This document shows, piece by piece, positions 60,400 to 64,000 of a stretch of 64,000 bases of DNA. Below the pieces are notes generated by a model, which was given only the letters and a program-made list of their open reading frames with translations, was not told the origin of the DNA and did not search any database. Position 1 is the first letter of the stretch. The number at the start of each line of letters is the position of its first letter. The DNA comes from Isoetes taiwanensis (lineage: Eukaryota > Streptophyta > Lycopodiopsida > Isoetales > Isoetaceae). The DNA lies in assembly GCA_021234155.1 (NCBI GenBank), contig JAJEKV010000004.1, positions 579,171 through 643,170 of the forward strand, written 5' to 3'. A program made the translations under genes and the position numbers.

Positions 60400-63300
60400 G
60401 GGTTTGTCAAATGTTTTGGTGGAAAATCCTTTGTCGTTTCACGCGGGTCAGTTCATAAAGCATGAACTGGTAAATGTCAACTCGCAGGCTTTTTTAGAGA
60501 TTTGTTCGCAGGTGGGGAGCCACATGTAACAGTATACTTTATGTGTATGTACATTATTGTAAGAATGAAGAGATACCATGATATATCCCTGTCCCAAGGA
60601 GAAATAGATTGTGAATGAAGGGCAAAAGCATAACTTGTAAGTCAGGTTAAATGGAATGCAACTTTGAATACCATGCCCAATGTTTCATATTGGAAGTTAC
60701 ATCTGTGTGCTTTTAAGAAACAACAAACTAACAAGCAAATAAATACAGCATAGGCTATCCAGGGTTGTTTCAGGAAGGAGCTGCTGTCAATGTGGAGCAC
60801 AAGTATGGACACATGAAATTTCGGTGCAAGTTATCTAGTCATACTTGTCATGGATGCCTGCCATTTATCTCCTTCAGAAATTAATCAAAGAATAAAACTA
60901 GCCCAAAGCACTTTTTGATTACTTTGCAACAAAGAGAATATGCACCAAAATAATAGGGGTTTTTAATGGGATTTGATTTGGATGTATAAATCACCGTACT
61001 TAAAACTATACACCATACCCTCAAAATAATTGAATGGGATGTTAAAAAAAAAAGGGAAACAGAAAAAGACTATTATTAACTATGTGATATCCTCAATGTA
61101 AGTGGTAGCTCTTGTGGAGCAACATCTAAAAACCTAGAGCAAATACAGTATTTGTCCTACTTTTTTTTTCTAATGCAAAGAAAATTCTTGCAAAATGATG
61201 TGTATATTTCACAAAATTGGTCTACCACAGTGTGGGGAAAGTCCTAAGCACGTAAATTTTGCCGGTACAAATTTCTATTTTTTAAAGATACACGAAGCTT
61301 TTTGTAGAAATTGATCCTATAATAAGACAATACATTTGAAAATTAAAAGGAAATTAGTGGTATAATTGAGATCCTATAATAAAAGCGGTATATTTGAAGA
61401 TTAATAAAAAATAAGGCTGGTGCAATTGAGATTTGATAGGAAAAAATGTTGCTACATACAAAAATACGTTGAAAAATATTTGTTTATATGCTATAATGCA
61501 ATCTACATATTTATGATCCATGTATATCGAGGTGTTGCTCCTTTAATTTTGTAGCTGAGTACTTTAAATTTATAGCTCGAGCGGGAAAATGAAAATGATT
61601 AGCAAAGTGGGAGCAGAGAAGCATTTGTAAACTTATAGCTTGAGCTGGAAAATAGAAATGGTTATCAAAGTAGAAGCGAGAGAATCATTTCTATATTTAT
61701 TCTCTCTTTCTCTATTCTGGAAAGCAAGAGATATGGGTAGGATGCCAATGACAAGGTGAAGAAGATAATGAGAAGGATTTTGAAGACGAGGATAGATGAA
61801 AAAACATCAGAAGATTGAATCGCCTATATGATTTGTTTTCCAATACATTAAAATCTGCTAGGAAATTGCCTATACGATTTTTTAGATTGGCTATAACATA
61901 TAAAAGTTTGTAGTTATTTTCCATGTACCATTTTAAAAAAGCTGTCCCCACCAGCGGTCTGATAAATCAACTATCTCACATGCATTTAAGCTGTGACTTT
62001 TTGTGATAAAACAAATGTCCCGCCTAAACAACTCAATTTAACACAACAAGATACCTCTACCGCGACACAACAGAGGATTATCACGAGGGTTATCACAATA
62101 ACCTCAACGAGAGGATTCTCATAGGAGATTATCACAATAACATCTTGAATTCACATCTACTGGTTATTATCTTAAGCGGAATCTTTGCTCTGCATGTAAA
62201 CCTCTCAAATTTTCAATTTAAAGGGGAGGTCAAACCCCTGCCAAGTTACCCAATAACACTTTCCTTTGAAGCATAGCACGCCACTTTCTCTGACATTTCT
62301 TGAGGGCTTCCTTGCATAGGGGACAAAAAGCCTAGGAATAATAATAGTATAAAAGGGAGGGAATTTCACATAATTACAAGCCTAGCTTATTCATTTCATA
62401 TGCATAGTCTTCAAGTTTCCTCCTCATGTTATATTATTCTCCCCAAACAAAATGGTTTAAACGTTACGAAAACTGAAAGCGTAAGTTAGCCCGGTTGGAC
62501 ATTTCTTTCTTGTTCATTCCATATCTGCGATTATTATACATAGTGTTTATCAATGTTCGGAGCATGATTTCTCATAAGCTGTTAGGTATATTGTAGCTTT
62601 TCATCCATGTATCGGGGTTTTGCTCCTTACGGATGTGGTTAGGTGTCTTGGATGTTTCTCTTGTTTGTCTCCTTTTAATTGCCGCCAAAGCATGTGGTAA
62701 AGAAGGTATTAGAGCTTGTAAGCATTAATTTATGACATTTGGATTCCAATACATATTAATTATCTGTAAAAGACAGTATCGGGATATATTGCACAAGTAC
62801 TTTCTTGGACTAGGAACAATAAATTTTAATTTAGAGTACTTTCGGGGTTGATCCATGAACTCATGCCACAGCTCATGAGAGAACAACTGTAGGAGTCATC
62901 TGCACGATGAAGCTTCTAGAATCACATATAATGGTACAAGCTATTCAATCAAACCGCAGGAAGTCTTTTGGTGAAATTTTACACTGACTACTAGTGAACT
63001 TGTCTTAGTCCATGTCAAAATAGATAGCCCTTGGCATGTGACCTAATTTGAGGATTTTAGAATGATATACTTACCTTTAAGCTTTCGTGTAGCATAAGCG
63101 AAATTAAATCACGGTGCCTCTTTCTCAATCAAAGGTTTTGTTGCCGGTTTGTGACATCTCTAGGAGTAAAACCGGTACCACACACATGAAGCGGTATTAT
63201 TTGAGCTTTCATGGAAAATTATAATGAAAAGCCAAAAATAAAAGGACTACCGGTTGTTATGATTAAATCCATTCAAAGCTCACATCGATTAATAACATAG

Positions 63301-64000
63301 CTCTTTGCATGTCCTTAACATCATTCCTGGACCACAAATTTTTCCATAATTAGTGTTCCCCCATCTTTTCGATGGTAAATTGATTAAATTTGCTCTAGAA
63401 CCACGAAGAGCCAAGACAAAATACTAAAATTTATACCGATATCGGACCCATAAATGTAGCTACATTTTGTTTAAGAAATTGAAACAAATTGATTGAGTCT
63501 TGCATTTTCCACACAAAAATATGTTGTTGGTTGGTTATAATGCACAATTTCCACGTATATATTGGGTGTGGTCAAGGCCATTTTAGATGCAGCGGTTATG
63601 GTTTGCGATCAAAATAACTACTTTGGCTTGCGGTGATATGTCACCATGTTTGTTTTCCACCACATAAGGTTGATTGTCCCGATGCTTTATAGCGACCTCA
63701 CGCTAGTAATGTAACGTCCTTACGTGGAATCTACTTAACAAATGGCTATTGGCTTGATTACCATGTTTTTACGCAAGAAAAGCGAGCATGCGAATATCCT
63801 TTACCATGTGAGATCATGAATTTTAACATTTTGGAGGGACAAGTGAAAAATATTACCACTGAACCATCCCACTAGATTGTTGCATAGTGGAACTTCGGAC
63901 ATCTCGGCCACTCAATATGATTGGATGAAGTAGATTTGTCTAACAAAAAAAGTACTTTGGGACACAAGAACAATCATATAGCACATTAAAAGGAACATGA
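60400..64000. other. intergenic, nothing recognised
   Basis: AT-rich sequence without a supported gene. A near-repeat (ATAGCTCGAGCGGGAAAAT at 61572 and ATAGCTTGAGCTGGAAAAT at 61636) and a nearby pair (GAGATCCTATAATAA, GAGATTTGATAGGAA) are small local duplications. No match to other parts of the window was seen. Confidence 0.4.

Overview
This is a land-plant nuclear window: GT-AG introns, plant-type HAND-SANT-SLIDE and condensin sequences, a plant lipid-transfer-protein gene, and several plant transposon families. It is gene-poor, transposon-rich and rich in microsatellites. The mixture (chromodomain Ty3 elements, LINEs, hAT and DUF7869-type elements) makes me suspect a large non-seed-plant genome such as a fern or lycophyte. 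That is an inference, not something the sequence proves.

Only two genes look intact. At 90-2320 (+) is the 3' part of an ISWI chromatin-remodelling ATPase gene, with 12 exons that splice cleanly to a stop codon. At 21665-21961 (+) is a small secreted eight-cysteine lipid-transfer-like protein. A third recognisable host gene, the condensin I subunit CAP-D2 (52788 to about 60370, +), keeps its exon-intron layout but is full of frameshifts, so I call it an unprocessed pseudogene. A functional copy would have to lie elsewhere.

Most of the rest is mobile DNA in various stages of decay. One LINE family leaves four pieces (3589-4270 on -, 14690-15690, 19678-19746 and 19845-21105 on +) with TTCTA-type tails. 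A solo LTR with a 5-bp target duplication sits at 11752-12478. At 26132-29046 is the end of a chromodomain Ty3 element with its 1.6-kb 3' LTR, inserted into the end of a hAT transposase gene; a second copy of the same LTR lies at 36160-37768. Between the two LTRs, pieces of a hAT gene and of a DUF7869-type transposon gene lie on alternating strands. One inversion of about 31070-32787 would restore both genes to contiguous minus-strand order. A MITE with perfect 117-bp arms (33870-34323) lies beside them. Decayed remains of further transposon-like or unknown genes lie at 40046-41326, 44890-46220 and 48350-51293.

Smaller structures include eight copies of a 21-22-bp palindrome between 16717 and 19396, two hairpins with unrelated stems but nearly the same loop core (21151-21220 and 24533-24596), a 26-bp-arm hairpin at 10079-10177, and several tandem duplications. 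Long stretches (4271-8490, 22530-24530, 37769-40045, 60400-64000) show nothing I can name. No rRNA, complete tRNA or CRISPR array was seen.
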